35,684 nt of DNA from an uncultured Bacteroidia bacterium (GCA_902791165.1 CADAVB010000008.1:76512-112195), one strand, 5' to 3'. Positions 17,371-24,185 are shown, counted from the first letter of the stretch. The notes: generated by a model from the sequence alone, not told the origin. Numbers and translations: made by a program.

Positions 17371-17766
17371 TTATACCGTCATCAGCCGCATTAGACCATT
17401 GACGCTATTCAAATCATCGTATAACTCAACGCCACTTGCACGGTCATTGTGAATCTCTATTGGAAGAGCATCCACCAGGGCATTCTGAATGTTTGGAAGC
17501 ATATCGTTCACCATTGGCTCATAGACTTCCAACAGATCGTCCATGTCCTCGATTTCTTCTTCTATTGTGGATTGAGCTTTGATGCTTTTACAGGCGCGAA
17601 TGATGGTCTTGGCCTTTTCCATCATTGTAGCGGCCATTTCGAAATAGGAGCTGAAACCATATTTCGAAACCGATCTGTCGGCTTTTTCAAAAGCAGGGAG
17701 GATAATTTTGTCGAAGTACTCGGAACATTCGTCAAGTGTTTTCCGTGATTTTTCCAGTGCTTGCAT
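17371..17766 (-). CDS. Uncharacterised helical protein, first gene of the zinc-ribbon operon
   Basis: This 131-aa protein is predicted to be almost entirely alpha-helical, with no signal peptide or membrane segment. No family is recognised. It stands first in the five-gene minus-strand operon and directly follows promoter module 1. Its 25-nt leader resembles the leader of the DnaB-like gene at 18620, so the regulatory region has been duplicated. Confidence 0.6.
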   Translation of the reverse strand: MQALEKSRKTLDECSEYFDKIILPAFEKADRSVSKYGFSSYFEMAATMMEKAKTIIRACKSIKAQSTIEEEIEDMDDLLEVYEPMVNDMLPNIQNALVDALPIEIHNDRASGVELYDDLNSVNGLMRLMTV

Positions 17767-17791
17767 AGCGTTTGCGATTTGATTGATGCCG

Positions 17792-17845
17792 CAAAACTAC
17801 AGCACAGCCACAGATGCACAATGGAATGTAGTAAATTATAGTAAA
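17792..17845 (-). promoter_or_regulatory. Promoter/operator module 1 (131-aa operon)
   Basis: In minus-strand order there is a direct repeat TTTACTA-TAA-TTTACTA (17845-17829), then TTG, a 19-nt spacer, and TAGTTTTG (17799-17792). The start codon follows 25 nt later. The two TTTACTA copies lie 10 bp apart, on one face of the helix, just upstream of the -33 TTG. That position suits an activator. The same layout occurs at 18646-18699 and, degenerate, at 18983-19035. Confidence 0.65.
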
Positions 17846-17877
17846 GAATAGTGATTCCATATTTTATGAAAAACGAC

Positions 17878-17911
17878 GAGGAAATCTGTATCACTTTATT
17901 CTGATTTCCTC
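17878..17911 (-). terminator. Terminator after the DnaB-like/micro-ORF unit
   Basis: GATTTCCTC and GAGGAAATC (17903-17911 and 17878-17886) form a 9-bp stem. On the minus strand it is followed by GTCGTTTTTC. The stem overlaps the last codons of micro-ORF A. Confidence 0.55.
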
Positions 17912-18006
17912 ATCCCCGCAAAGCTTATACACCTCGTTTCTGATGTAGTCTTCGAGGCTTTGGGCTAATAGTTAAGTTTCATCCTGACAGGGTGTTTATT
18001 TTTCAC
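17891..18006 (-). pseudogene. Micro-ORF A: short protein, frame broken in the middle
   Basis: A GTG at 18006 overlaps the stop of the DnaB-like gene (GTGA). It gives V/M-KNKHPVRMKLNY and then a stop. One more T at the TATTAG site would continue as LAQSLEDYIRNEVYKLCGD and EEIRIK, giving about 38 aa. The tail is nearly identical to that of micro-ORF B, so it has been under protein-level constraint. The function is unknown. It is a relic, a sequencing error or a frameshift-dependent peptide. Confidence 0.45.
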
Positions 18007-18620
18007 GCTTCCCAATAGTCAAAGAGTGAATTGTTTTGTTCGCGTTTTGGTGTATTTTCCCACCACTTGTTATGGAATACAGGCTCTGAAGTGTTGCCCG
18101 TGGTCACTTCTTCTTTGGTTTCTTCTGTCGGACATTTTTGAGCAATCACGGCGATGCCCATTTTTTCAGCCAGTTTTTGGAGCATGGTGAGCCTCAGTTC
18201 ATCAGGAATCTCACGAAAGTAGTCGTCAACCAGAAATCGGTAATCGTCTATCAGAACGACTTGCAGGTCATGCTCCGCTTTCAGTTTTTCGCAGCGGGCA
18301 TACAGATTGATTGCCATAAGTTTCTCGCTGTCATCAATCCAAATCAGTTTCTTTTCCAATGCACTTAGCGCCTTGCAACTATTCCCTTTGCTTTCCGCCG
18401 CTTCCATAAGAAGTTGACCGGCACATGCTTTTGACGAAAACACGAGCATGGGCTTGCTGATGTTGCAAAGACAGGATGCCATCAAGTCAGGGGCTTGTTC
18501 GACGATATAGAGATGTCCGGGAGCAATACGTTTGTTCAGATACTTCCCCAAGTTGCTTTCGCTTTCTGTTTCTTGCGCCTTGATTACTTCGACTTTCGTG
18601 CTTTCGCATGTGCTTTCCAT
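18003..18620 (-). CDS. DnaB-like RecA-fold protein lacking the P-loop
   Basis: In this 205-aa protein, GHLYIVEQAPDLMAS (35-49) aligns with the DnaB Walker A region but has no GK[S/T]. KPMLVFSSKACAGQLLMEAA aligns with the DnaB segment PVLFFSLEMS.. LIWIDDSEKLMAINLYARCE and KLKAEHDLQVVLIDDYRFL match DnaB motifs around Walker B (VIDYLQL). LAEKMGIAVIAQ matches LAKELNVPVIALSQ. It therefore looks like a cut-down replicative-helicase C-terminal domain without ATP binding. Such a protein could bind DnaB or DNA as a decoy or loader; that is inference. It lies under promoter module 2 and is followed by coupled micro-ORF A. Confidence 0.65.
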   Translation of the reverse strand: MESTCESTKVEVIKAQETESESNLGKYLNKRIAPGHLYIVEQAPDLMASCLCNISKPMLVFSSKACAGQLLMEAAESKGNSCKALSALEKKLIWIDDSEKLMAINLYARCEKLKAEHDLQVVLIDDYRFLVDDYFREIPDELRLTMLQKLAEKMGIAVIAQKCPTEETKEEVTTGNTSEPVFHNKWWENTPKREQNNSLFDYWEA

Positions 18621-18645
18621 AGTGCATTGGTTTTGATAACGGCTG

Positions 18646-18699
18646 CAAAACTATCGCACCCTCACCAATCCACAAAAGAATGTAGTAAATTATAGTGAA
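18646..18699 (-). promoter_or_regulatory. Promoter/operator module 2 (DnaB-like gene)
   Basis: It has the same plan as module 1: TTCACTA-TAA-TTTACTA (18699-18683), TTG, a 19-nt spacer and TAGTTTTG (18653-18646). A 25-nt leader similar to module 1 precedes the ATG at 18620. Confidence 0.65.
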
Positions 18700-18713
18700 G
18701 AAAAAATGAAAAT

Positions 18714-18754
18714 GTTCCGCCAAACTTGCTAAATTTTACCAACTTTGGCGAAAC
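18714..18754 (-). terminator. Terminator after micro-ORF B
   Basis: An 11-bp inverted repeat (18714-18724 with 18744-18754, one G-T pair) has a 19-nt loop and is followed on the minus strand by ATTTTCATTTTTTC. It separates micro-ORF B from module 2. Confidence 0.55.
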
Positions 18755-18821
18755 ATTTCCAAGGAAAACAGCGAGTAACAATCGGGTGTAAATACCCATT
18801 TTCCGAAAAATGGCAACGACT

Positions 18822-18961
18822 TCAAAAATGCTTCAATTTGATTTCCTCATCGCTGCAAAGTTTATACACCTCATTCCTGATATAATCTTCAAGGCTTTGG
18901 CCTTATTATTTTCAGTCCCGTTGAGTCTCATCCAAAATGGATGTATGTTTTTCTTTTCCAT
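18822..18961 (-). pseudogene. Micro-ORF B: paralogue of micro-ORF A, also frameshifted
   Basis: The ATG at 18961 starts MEKKNIHPFWMRLNGTENNK. Adding one C at GGCC (18899-18902), as micro-ORF A has CCC there, continues it as AQSLEDYIRNEVYKLCSDE and EIKLKHF, 46 aa in all. It has its own promoter module (3) and a terminator. The gap 18621-19071 holds only this unit and the two modules. The function is unknown. Confidence 0.45.
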
Positions 18962-18982
18962 TGCCTTAATTGAAAATGGCCA

Positions 18983-19035
18983 CAAAATTACAGCACCGTC
19001 ACCGATGCGCAATGAAATGCAGTGAATTATTGCGG
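18983..19035 (-). promoter_or_regulatory. Promoter/operator module 3 (micro-ORF B), degenerate operator
   Basis: TTG, a 19-nt spacer and TAATTTTG (18990-18983) are intact, and the spacer resembles modules 1 and 2. The operator has decayed (..AATAATTCACTGC). The ATG lies 21 nt downstream. Confidence 0.5.
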
Positions 19036-19071
19036 GGAAACAACTGTATGAAGGGTTTCACTTCCTCGCTA

Positions 19072-19392
19072 TTAATGTTTTACTTTCTGGAACAAACTAT
19101 CCTTAATGACAGCAAGATATTCCTGCAGACTCTTAATACCCATATTGATTTTGCCATCACAAAATTCTTGTATATAGCCAAATTCTTTTAATTCTCCTAA
19201 CCAACCGATAATTCTGTTATCTCTTACAAAATCAATAAAATCAAATAAAGAGCCTTTGATTGAATCCTTTATTTCATCTTTTAGCCAATCAGCCTCAGTT
19301 AAACTAATAGTATGTTTGATAAGATTGAGAATCTTTATCGTTGCGTCTAAAGTAACTATTTCTCTTCTTTCTTCGTGGTTTTTTATCAACAT
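19072..19392 (-). CDS. Uncharacterised 106-aa protein
   Basis: A small, mostly helical soluble protein with no recognised family. It contains the segment SIKGSLFDFIDFVRDNRIIGWLGELKEFGY. It is the last of a run of AT-rich minus-strand genes (231 aa, 503 aa, 120 aa, 106 aa), so it may be a partner or immunity-type component of that cassette. An 81-nt gap separates it from the 120-aa gene. Confidence 0.55.
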   Translation of the reverse strand: MLIKNHEERREIVTLDATIKILNLIKHTISLTEADWLKDEIKDSIKGSLFDFIDFVRDNRIIGWLGELKEFGYIQEFCDGKINMGIKSLQEYLAVIKDSLFQKVKH

Positions 19393-19473
19393 AGTGTTCC
19401 AAAATATTACTTTTTAATGTTTAAAACTCGTCTTTGTTCCGCATAATCATCCATGTGCTAGATTTGGCGGAAT

Positions 19474-19791
19474 TCAGATTGGCCCATCATTTAACTTCCC
19501 AAGTTCTTCCTTGATTAACTCTTCTAGTTTATTAGGAGCGTCCCATAGAACTTCTTTCAGTTTTGAACAATTTTGACAGTCACATGCTTTTTTTATATGC
19601 TGTAAAGCCTCATCCAAATCTACTTCAGGTTCATCACTTTCACCGTTTATAACCTTATTGTAAGATTTAGCAGCGTCAGTTATTTCTTTTTCGAAATCAT
19701 CAGTGGCTTTTTCTTTTCCATTAATAACATTCTTGTAATGATCAATCCATGGGGTCGCATAGCTATTTAAATACTCTTCAAACAAATCCAT
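19474..19791 (-). CDS. Uncharacterised 105-aa acidic protein
   Basis: I choose the ATG at 19791 (MDLFEEYLNSYATPWIDHY) over upstream ATG 19836 because a promoter box lies between them. The product is helical and acidic, with a CDCQNC cluster near the middle that may bind a metal. No family is recognised. It sits downstream of the 503-aa membrane protein in the AT-rich part of the island. Confidence 0.55.
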   Translation of the reverse strand: MDLFEEYLNSYATPWIDHYKNVINGKEKATDDFEKEITDAAKSYNKVINGESDEPEVDLDEALQHIKKACDCQNCSKLKEVLWDAPNKLEELIKEELGKLNDGPI

Positions 19792-19813
19792 CTTTCTATC
19801 TATTTTAATGCTG

Positions 19814-19821
19814 CAAAAATA
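19814..19821 (-). promoter_or_regulatory. -7 box TATTTTTG for the 105-aa gene
   Basis: An exact TAnnTTTG match on the minus strand lies 22 nt upstream of the ATG at 19791. It gives the small gene its own promoter within the cassette. Confidence 0.6.
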
Positions 19822-19968
19822 TATATTTTCTAGCAAATGTCAATTCAAATTCAGAGTATTTTTAGTTCAAAACGTATTGCCGAAGGGACGCTTTTGTTAA
19901 GGATAACGTCATCTGTGATGTTGTTGACCTAATAGGGGTTGGCGAAATAGAACAATTACAAACCCGTT

Positions 19969-21480
19969 TTATGCATCTACAGCAATATATCCAATCTTAC
20001 GAATCCCAACAACACCTCTCTTTGCCCATTTTACATCCATTGTCTCAAAGTTCATGGTTTCAATTGTCATTTGTTCTGGAATGCAATCATCAAATTGCAT
20101 TTCTTCAATTGTCATCTGCTCAATATTCATAGAATCAAAACCCAGATAGTCTTTTACTTCTGGCGGCAATTCATAATCTTGTTCTACTAAGCCAAAGAAA
20201 GTAAACCCTGTATTAATACATATAGACATAAATACACGTTCTTTTGCTTCAAACACAAATCCTCCTAGAACTGATCCAATAAAACTACCAATCAGATAGC
20301 CAATTACAGGAGCAAATGTCATTATTCCTTGCATGGTGACGCCGCCGAAATAACTAAATGATGCGATAAATGCACGTTTCTCCAATCTTTGAGCATAAAC
20401 ATATTTATCGATTTCTCCATTTGTCATTCTGATAGTATCTTTTATCGTCTCAACTGTAGTAGTTACAATTATTATCAGAGCATTGTTGAATTGGATGCTT
20501 TGTTGTAATGCGGCTGATTGGAGTTCTTTTCCAAAATACCCCAATTCACAGCAATTTTTCAATAATGCAACTGAAAAACCTTGGATAAAGCCTTGAGTTC
20601 CTCCAGAAACACCAGTTTTACATAATTCCTCAACCTGTTCCCTGGTTATTTTACCCTCTTTTATTAAAGTTGTGAGTGACTCTAACAAATAAGGCATAAT
20701 CTTAAACATAGCTGCATAAAGAGCACCATTAAGCCCGGCATTAATTGTAGAATGAGTTAGATAAATAAAGTCTGCTTTCTTTGCGAGAGTTATATCATAT
20801 TTTGCCGGATCAAATTTCCCTTTTTTAGCTAGACATTGAAGAACTTTGCTATCAGATTGTGTTAACGGCAATGATTTCGCCCCATTAGGACTTTCTATAT
20901 GATCTGTCAACTTGTCAAGAACATCTTGATACTTTTTTGCCTCTAATGCTCGGTTCGGGTTTCTAAGATTATTAAGTTCTTTCGATATCCTTTCTTGCAA
21001 TGCAATCTTAATATCTTCAAACTGGTCTGCTGGACAAAGCCTGGCCTGGGCTTCATATATAGGCAGATTTATGTCTATATTTGGATCAACGCCTTTCGAT
21101 TCCAAATACTCTTCAATTGAAATAGGCTCTTTGCCTGCCCTTTTTAAATTACTCAAATATTCATAATAGCGTTCTTTATATGTAGTAGATTGCTCTTTCG
21201 CACTACTCCATGCATCTTTACAATACTTCAGCTGGTAGCCTTCGCCCCAACTCCCTTGAATGTCAGTTGATGCAAAAGTTGTTGGGGGTATATAAGCCGT
21301 TTCTCCTGTTCTTTTCGATAAAGCATCTATTTCAAATGTATATCGATGCCATACTTCTGCTATATAACCATTAGCACTGGGATTATTATTGTTTTGATAT
21401 GCATTAACTTCTTTCTGAAACTTAATAATCTTATCTGCTAACGATTTAAGATATAGTCCTCCTTGTTCCTCGTTTTTCAA
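19969..21480 (-). CDS. Large uncharacterised protein with membrane segments and pentapeptide-like tail
   Basis: This 503-aa protein is not assigned to a named family. The N-terminus has NGYIAEVWHRYTFEIDA and a GYQLKYCKDAWSSAKEQS segment. I recall this arrangement (GxIAExWH..TF..A, YxLKY..SAxxQ) from large uncharacterised bacterial proteins. The middle is helical. Residues about 245-420 contain several hydrophobic stretches, including a glycine-rich one (APVIGYLIGSFIGSVLGGF) typical of glycine-zipper membrane insertion. Residues 451-485 form seven 5-residue units (MNIEQ, MTIEE, MQFDD, CIPEQ, MTIET, MNFET, MDVKW) like a short pentapeptide beta-helix. It follows the 231-aa gene by 65 nt. A membrane-active effector is a plausible inference. 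Confidence 0.6.
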   Translation of the reverse strand: MKNEEQGGLYLKSLADKIIKFQKEVNAYQNNNNPSANGYIAEVWHRYTFEIDALSKRTGETAYIPPTTFASTDIQGSWGEGYQLKYCKDAWSSAKEQSTTYKERYYEYLSNLKRAGKEPISIEEYLESKGVDPNIDINLPIYEAQARLCPADQFEDIKIALQERISKELNNLRNPNRALEAKKYQDVLDKLTDHIESPNGAKSLPLTQSDSKVLQCLAKKGKFDPAKYDITLAKKADFIYLTHSTINAGLNGALYAAMFKIMPYLLESLTTLIKEGKITREQVEELCKTGVSGGTQGFIQGFSVALLKNCCELGYFGKELQSAALQQSIQFNNALIIIVTTTVETIKDTIRMTNGEIDKYVYAQRLEKRAFIASFSYFGGVTMQGIMTFAPVIGYLIGSFIGSVLGGFVFEAKERVFMSICINTGFTFFGLVEQDYELPPEVKDYLGFDSMNIEQMTIEEMQFDDCIPEQMTIETMNFETMDVKWAKRGVVGIRKIGYIAVDA

Positions 21481-21545
21481 ATAACCTTCATAGGTACTTA
21501 TATTTGAGAGAAAAAAGTCGATTCCATCAGAAATTGACTTCCTGT

Positions 21546-22241
21546 CTAGTTTTTTTTTTCGCTTTCAGTTATAGTATCCTCTTCATTGGATTCTTTGTTA
21601 GAGTCAGAAAGTTTAAGAAAATCATTCAAATAATCTTCGTAAAACTTTAATACGCCCAATAAATATTGATACCATCTTATTGTGGGTTCAAGATTAAAAA
21701 CTCTATTAAATAATCTACCGACCTCACCGCCTAAAAGCAATTGATGCCAAATTCCATCATGAATGTCATCAAATCGGTCGGAGCCACTATTCATTATATT
21801 TTTATCCCTAATACGTTTTATTGCATTACCTGGCCAAGGCTCATATCCCTTCTGAAAATCCTGATTTATATAGACTCTACCAACTTTCTCATACCATTCA
21901 TAATCACTCTTGAGATTATACTTGTCAGTAAAAGACTTCAGCAAATTCTCAAAATCTTTTAATCTATCAACATTCCATTCATATTTAAAACATCTTATCC
22001 AGGCCTTGGCACCCGTGTAACCAATGTGTATTCCTGTTTCGTTATAACAATCATCAAAATGCAGTTTCGAAGAACAGTCTTTCCCGATATAAAGACACTT
22101 TGCTCTACTAACAAGTTTCTTGATTTCCTTTATAGTATAAAGAGAAGACTTAATATCCGGATACTGACTTAAAAGGTTATATAATAAGTTTGCGTGATAC
22201 TCGTATCCTTTATCGTATATTATAAAAAGTTGTTTAGTCAT
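21546..22241 (-). CDS. Uncharacterised protein with Rossmann-like N-terminus, partner of the 503-aa gene
   Basis: In this 231-aa protein, alternating strands and helices (QLFIIYD, KCLYIGKD, GIHIGYTGAKAWI) suggest a small Rossmann/TIR-like sensor fold in residues 1-90. A helical region follows, with a polar Glu/Ser-rich C-terminus. No catalytic signature can be named. It is the first gene of the AT-rich cassette, with a promoter box about 130 nt upstream and the 503-aa gene directly after it. The pair looks like a unit. The role is unknown. Confidence 0.6.
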   Translation of the reverse strand: MTKQLFIIYDKGYEYHANLLYNLLSQYPDIKSSLYTIKEIKKLVSRAKCLYIGKDCSSKLHFDDCYNETGIHIGYTGAKAWIRCFKYEWNVDRLKDFENLLKSFTDKYNLKSDYEWYEKVGRVYINQDFQKGYEPWPGNAIKRIRDKNIMNSGSDRFDDIHDGIWHQLLLGGEVGRLFNRVFNLEPTIRWYQYLLGVLKFYEDYLNDFLKLSDSNKESNEEDTITESEKKN

Positions 22242-22370
22242 ATTCTACCATTTAGGATATTAGTCCACTGATATATTTGTTTTGTTTATAGGCAGGAACT
22301 TAGAATGCCTTCCTTGCCGAGTCGGGATTTAGCTTCGCTGAATGCACAGCATTTCTCCCCCAACTCGCTG

Positions 22371-22378
22371 CAAATATA
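22371..22378 (-). promoter_or_regulatory. -7 box TATATTTG and long leader of the 231/503-aa cassette
   Basis: The TAnnTTTG match on the minus strand is followed by a leader of about 130 nt (22242-22370). The leader contains a GC-richer block around 22300-22370 with frames such as HSAKLNPDSARKAF. I recall similar blocks elsewhere in Bacteroidales, so it may be a dispersed repeat or regulatory leader. Confidence 0.45.
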
Positions 22379-22460
22379 GGCATTTTTCAGACTAATGCTC
22401 TTTTCGTCGATGTTTTTTTCTTCGGCATCGTTTTTATCTTGGTTGTCTTTTCGACAACAT

Positions 22461-22494
22461 AGGAGAACGGTCTCTTCCTACCGCTCCCCTATTC
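22461..22494 (-). terminator. Imperfect stem-loop downstream of the small zinc-ribbon gene
   Basis: A 13-nt arm (22461-22473) pairs with 22482-22494 at 11 of 13 positions. A second small hairpin (GTTGTC..GACAAC) follows on the minus strand. There is no clear T run, so its action as a terminator is uncertain. Confidence 0.4.
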
Positions 22495-22515
22495 TGTTTT
22501 GAGCCAAGCCTTTCT

Positions 22516-22686
22516 TTAGCTTACTTTTCTCCAATAATGAGACCCGCCATTGCTGGCTGGGCAACCGCGCAGCGGGAAGGGGCCTATCATTGAAGTGGCT
22601 CCGCATCTGGCGCATTGCCATACGCTGTCAAGAAGTCCGTTTTTCACATTCATCGATGTTTGGCTTTTGAAATCATTGATATGCAT
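22516..22686 (-). CDS. Small zinc-ribbon protein
   Basis: From the ATG at 22686 this 56-aa protein carries WQCARCGATSMIGPF, then GCPASNGGSHYWRKV. The pattern CxxCG..GCP..GxHxW is a one-ribbon domain (two Cys, then Cys/His) seen in many short mobile-element and phage-associated proteins. It may bind nucleic acid. It lies between the 412-aa gene and the 231-aa cassette, and a fourth copy of the TTTACTA operator lies about 100 nt upstream. Confidence 0.6.
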   Translation of the reverse strand: MHINDFKSQTSMNVKNGLLDSVWQCARCGATSMIGPFPLRGCPASNGGSHYWRKVS

Positions 22687-22786
22687 TGTCTTATCCCTAA
22701 TACGTGTCGGGCGCAACTTCTAATGGTTAATAATAGGTTAGAAATTGCGCGAAAAAACACAGATTTCGCCAACCTGCCAAAGTTTA

Positions 22787-22803
22787 TAGTGAATTATAGT
22801 AAA
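22787..22803 (-). promoter_or_regulatory. Fourth TTTACTA operator copy
   Basis: TTTACTA-TAA-TTCACTA on the minus strand is followed 6 nt later by TTG, as in modules 1-3. The expected -7 box is only weakly recognisable (TGTTTTTT). It could drive the small zinc-ribbon gene at 22686. Confidence 0.5.
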
Positions 22804-22807
22804 GGTG

Positions 22808-24046
22808 TCAAACCACAAACTTGCAAACCTCGGGATAAAACTCCGACATTTGCCTGCGGAACTCCGAATCGGCAGCGTTGGCATAGCTGCTGTCGCGGTC
22901 TTTCACCCACTCGGGGCCAGTGAAGAACCGGCGCATCTTTCGGTAATCGCCACGGTCGGAGAGGAAACGGACAAGATAAACCAACTCGTAGGACTTGCCG
23001 TTCTTGCCGTGCCATTCGATAACGGGCAGCTCTTTTCCTTCGGGGCGACATCTTCCCGTCAAGCGGTAGGCGAAGAGGGATTTCACCTCGTTGTTGTCGG
23101 CAAGCCAATTGATGAAGGCCACAAAGGTCTCCACGCCTTTTCTTCTCACGGTGTCGCAAAGGTATAAATACTCCTTGCCTTGCCCTGAACTATGGCTCCA
23201 GTCGAAAAAGTCTTTGGGCAAAGTGAAAGGTTCCGAAGGCCGTGGCTGTTGAGCTTCCTCGTATTCCTCCCTAAAACGCTCCACCAACTCTACGGCCATA
23301 GGATGCTCCAAGACAGGCTCGATGATTCAACAATTGGCTTCTGAAACAGTCCTCGCAGAATTGTCGGTAATCCCTAAAATACTTTTCAAGGTCATAATCT
23401 TCACCTTCCTCCTCTGAGACCTCAATCTCCTCCATGGATTCAAGCATTTGGTCGGCACTCTCCCTGATTTGCTGCTCATCTCGTTTTTCGCTGTGTTTCA
23501 GGTTGCTGGAGAGGGCATCCATCTCATGGGAGCCTCGGAATGGGGTATCTCGCTCACCGAAAAAGCGTCATCCCAACAACAACGGCACAATCTGGAAATC
23601 CGGGTCAGGTCGCAGTTCTCTTTCTGAAGCAATGCCGAAAAACCGCCCGCATCATCGTCAATCCAAAAAGCAAACAGATTCTCCATCACCACCGAATCAA
23701 CCTTTAGTACGCCAAGAAATTCCCTGACCGTTGAAGGAATGAGGAAATCCAGTACATCGAAGATTTCTTGCGGTGTCAAAGGTGGGTCGTCGGTGTCATT
23801 CTCTATCAGAAAAGCCTTGTCCTCAACGATGAAGCGGTTGTTTACGATATAGGAAAGGACGTTGGTGAAAGGCTGCACTACTTCCGTTGAGAACTGCATG
23901 GTTTCCTTGGCTTCTTGAGAAACGCTTTCCAGCCCCATGAAAGTCTTGACGGATGCCTTGTAACCTTCATCCAAAGGATCGCTTACGACGTTTTTCAATC
24001 CATCGTAATATTCCTTTTTCCTATTGACACCTTCTTTGTTTTTCAT
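22808..24046 (-). CDS. Uncharacterised protein, one 412-aa chain split by two compensating frameshifts
   Basis: From the ATG at 24046 (MKNKEGVNRKKEYYDGLKN) the frame runs to about 23540 (..SEIPHSEAP). It continues one frame over from about 23522 (EMDALSSNLKHSEK.. to ..NHRACL near 23315), then returns to the first frame (EHPMAVELVERFREEYEEAQ.. to 22808). One C missing at CCC near 23530 and one G extra near 23312 explain this exactly. The total span is 413 codons including stop. The protein is soluble and acidic with a very acidic centre (EEIEVSEEEGEDYD). No family is recognised. The promoter box lies 4 nt before the ATG. Confidence 0.55.
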
Positions 24047-24050
24047 GCTG

Positions 24051-24058
24051 CAAAGGTA
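24051..24058 (-). promoter_or_regulatory. -7 box TACCTTTG directly before the 412-aa gene
   Basis: A TAnnTTTG match on the minus strand lies only 4 nt before the ATG at 24046. The transcript would be leaderless or nearly so. Confidence 0.6.
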
Positions 24059-24119
24059 AGAATTTACCCGCAAAGCGAAAAAATCATCGTCCTAAAAGAC
24101 CTGTTTGCATGAAAAAAAT

Positions 24120-24174
24120 GCAGACTTTCGGGCCATAACGCATAAAAAAATCGACTTATGCCCCAAAAGTCTGC
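24120..24174 (-). terminator. nrdG: Terminator of nrdDG
   Basis: A 19-nt inverted repeat (24120-24138 with 24156-24174, 17 matches) is followed on the minus strand by ATTTTTTTC. It begins 11 nt after the nrdG stop. Confidence 0.75.
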
Positions 24175-24185
24175 AAAAATTGTTT

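Noticed and set aside
18781-18822. Small hairpin GGGTGTAAATACCC as a regulatory element
   Set aside because: The stem is only four pairs, with no conserved context. A chance occurrence is likely.
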